From NCBI RefSeq assembly GCF_000317105.1, contig NC_019693.1:4589227-4653226 (forward strand): DNA of 64,000 bases, in the 5' to 3' direction. Each line of letters begins with the position of its first letter. The first letter of the stretch is position 1. Positions 62,428 to 64,000 of the stretch are shown piece by piece. The notes under the pieces were generated by a model. The model was not told the DNA's origin, searched no databases, and saw only the letters and a list, made by a program, of their open reading frames with translations. The position numbers were made by a program, and so were the translations under genes. The DNA comes from Oscillatoria acuminata PCC 6304. GTDB taxonomy: Bacteria; Cyanobacteriota; Cyanobacteriia; Cyanobacteriales; Laspinemataceae.

Positions 62428-63960
62428 CTAAAATCCATGTTTTTGAATTTGCGCTTGCCGGTAGGCGTCGGGTTCGCTGGGGTCGAAGATGCCAAATTTT
62501 AATTGTTCATCTCGGAGGATGATGGTGGGTGGGGACTGTCCCAATTGTTTGGCGAGTTGTCGGGCTAATCCGGTCAAAAATACTTCATCAGCGATCGCTT
62601 CGTGGGAGATGTTCTGCCCATCCAACATTCCCCATCGGGCAAACTGGGACGTAATCCAGTAAGAAAAACTTTTCCAGGGATAGGGGTCGAAATCAATGCG
62701 ATCGCTCACGGTTTGGACATTCCCTAATCCATCATCAAAGGTCCCGGTTAAGACGGCTTCTAATACCGATTGCGGCTGATTTAGGTATTCCGGCGCGGCG
62801 ATCGCCTGGGCAATTTCCAAGCGATTCTCTGGATTTCGGGCATAATTACAGCCATCAATAATGGCTTTGTTCAGGGCGCGAAAGGTGCTGGGATGTTCAT
62901 CAATCCAAGGTTTAGATGCCGCAAAGGAACAGCAGGGATGTCCATCCCATAGCTCTTTGGTCAGCAGGTAAATAAACCCGGCTTTTTCATAAACCGCTTG
63001 TTGGGCATTGCCATCGGGCATCAGAAAGCCATCAATTTCTCCTGCTTTCATCAGTTCTATCGCCTGGGGAGGCGGAACCAATTTAAGGTTAAGATCTCGG
63101 TCTGGATTAATATTATTACTGGCCAGATAATACCGTAACAATAAGTTGTGCATCGAATAGCGAAAGGGAATGCCCAGAGTTAACCCTTTAAAATCTTTGG
63201 CCTCTTTGACTTTATCCTGATATTTTAGCGCCAAAACAATCGCTTGACCATTGATATTTTCAATGCTGGCTAATTTAACGGGAAAGGGTTGAGACCCCAG
63301 TCCCAAGGTCATGGCAATGGGCATGGGGGAGAGCATATGATAGGCATCCAGTTCCCCAGCCATTGCCGAATCTCTAACCTGTTCCCAACTCTCCATTTTG
63401 ACCAATTCTACGTTTAATCCATATTTTTCGTAAAATCCCAAGGGTTGGGACATAATAATCGGTGTGGCACAAGTGATGGGAATAAAGCCAATTTTGAGAT
63501 CAGTTTTTTCTAACCGGCTAACTGGGGATGAGTCGGATTCTTCCGGTTCAGGAATAGCGCAATTGGTGGCAACCGTCAAGGCCGCAGCGATCGCCACTTG
63601 TTGCAGAAATTTACGCCGGGTAAAGGGACTGTCTAGCAGGGTATCTCGAATGCCACCTTCGGGGTCAACTCCATAAGCTGAAGCCATCACCGCATCCAAT
63701 CCCCCCACTTGGGCGATCGCCTCGGCAGCCCACTGTTCCAACTCTGTGTTGCCCGAGAACAATTCAGCCCCTTGAGGATTGCCGGTGACTCTCTCGCTCA
63801 CCGAAGGACGGGAAAATTTCTGCCAAACCTCCCGCAGATTTAGGACATCAGCGGGGGGATTTATGTCGCAGTTTCTTGAAGAATGAACCCGGCCACAACT
63901 ACAAAAAAATGAGTTAAAGTTTGGGTGATTTTGCCGTAACAAGGGGTGAGTTTGAAACAT
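62428..63960 (-). CDS. NrtA/CmpA-like ABC transporter substrate-binding protein with N-terminal extension
   Basis: 510 residues. Residues about 1-110 are an extension with a Cys/His cluster (FFCSCGRVHSSRNC, 18-31). A Tat-like signal follows: RRKFLQQ (115-121), a hydrophobic stretch, and a possible lipobox ending at Cys134. The periplasmic-binding domain (about 155-500) reads LKIGFIPITCATPIIM, then GELDAYHMLSPMPIAMTLG and GHPCCSFAASKPWIDEHP. The family binds nitrate, bicarbonate or sulfonates; the ligand is unknown here. An internal signal is unusual: the extension would be cytosolic before export or be a separate regulatory domain. Other transporter genes would be outside the window. Confidence 0.82.
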   Translation of the reverse strand: MFQTHPLLRQNHPNFNSFFCSCGRVHSSRNCDINPPADVLNLREVWQKFSRPSVSERVTGNPQGAELFSGNTELEQWAAEAIAQVGGLDAVMASAYGVDPEGGIRDTLLDSPFTRRKFLQQVAIAAALTVATNCAIPEPEESDSSPVSRLEKTDLKIGFIPITCATPIIMSQPLGFYEKYGLNVELVKMESWEQVRDSAMAGELDAYHMLSPMPIAMTLGLGSQPFPVKLASIENINGQAIVLALKYQDKVKEAKDFKGLTLGIPFRYSMHNLLLRYYLASNNINPDRDLNLKLVPPPQAIELMKAGEIDGFLMPDGNAQQAVYEKAGFIYLLTKELWDGHPCCSFAASKPWIDEHPSTFRALNKAIIDGCNYARNPENRLEIAQAIAAPEYLNQPQSVLEAVLTGTFDDGLGNVQTVSDRIDFDPYPWKSFSYWITSQFARWGMLDGQNISHEAIADEVFLTGLARQLAKQLGQSPPTIILRDEQLKFGIFDPSEPDAYRQAQIQKHGF

Positions 63961-64000
63961 ATTATAATTCCAGAAAAATTAAATGTCTTTCTCCCCCTGC

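Overview
The window is chromosomal DNA of a cyanobacterium, most likely a filamentous Oscillatoriales-type species (Laspinema/Oscillatoria/Microcoleus-like; the genus is inference). The evidence is a fused ThiO-ThiG thiamine enzyme, the photosystem II assembly protein Psb34, a ChlH/BchH-type chelatase subunit, a KtrA/KtrB potassium system, XisH/XisI-type genes, Uma2-family genes, abundant GCGATCGC (HIP1) octamers, and several families of intergenic hairpin repeats.

Layout. 1-5.2 kb: 3' part of thiO/thiG, a repeat-rich spacer, psb34, and a TPR gene split by a one-base slip in a poly-C microsatellite. 5.6-9.0 kb: a Ski2/Mtr4-type helicase, then a convergent DUF433/DUF5615 toxin-antitoxin pair. 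9.3-11.1 kb: a membrane-anchored TPR protein and a 211-bp nested inverted repeat. 11.2-21.0 kb: a defence island with an SF2 helicase, a Uma2 protein, a GIY-YIG/Mug113 protein with a duplicated 5' end, an AAA ATPase with a truncated partner, xisI with a deleted xisH, an MmeI-like N6-adenine DNA methyltransferase and an orphan antitoxin. A MITE-like element sits inside it. 21.4-32.1 kb: housekeeping and hypothetical genes (GHL10 glycosidase-like protein, zinc-ribbon protein, transglutaminase-DUF2126, LprI-type protein) separated by repeat-filled spacers. 32.7-48.6 kb: two tandem giant genes (2564 and 2604 codons), each encoding a signal peptide, a haemagglutinin-type TPS domain, a beta-helix, a Pro/Glu-rich linker and a C-terminal CHAT caspase-like protease. 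48.7-64 kb: a secreted Cys-containing protein, a CAP-DUF5648 protein, a membrane-tethered receiver domain, a ChlH-like chelatase, another Uma2, a repeat lipoprotein, an aldehyde dehydrogenase, a sulfite-oxidase-like molybdoenzyme, ktrA/ktrB, and an NrtA/CmpA-like ABC binding protein with an unusual N-terminal extension.

How genes work together. The helicase, GIY-YIG protein, ATPase and methyltransferase look like one restriction/defence unit that has been repeatedly rearranged. The two TPS-CHAT proteins look like paralogous exported or surface proteins carrying a protease normally found in intracellular conflict systems; no TpsB/FhaC-type transporter gene lies in the window. These two loci are the best candidates for something new. 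No rRNA, tRNA or CRISPR array was recognised.
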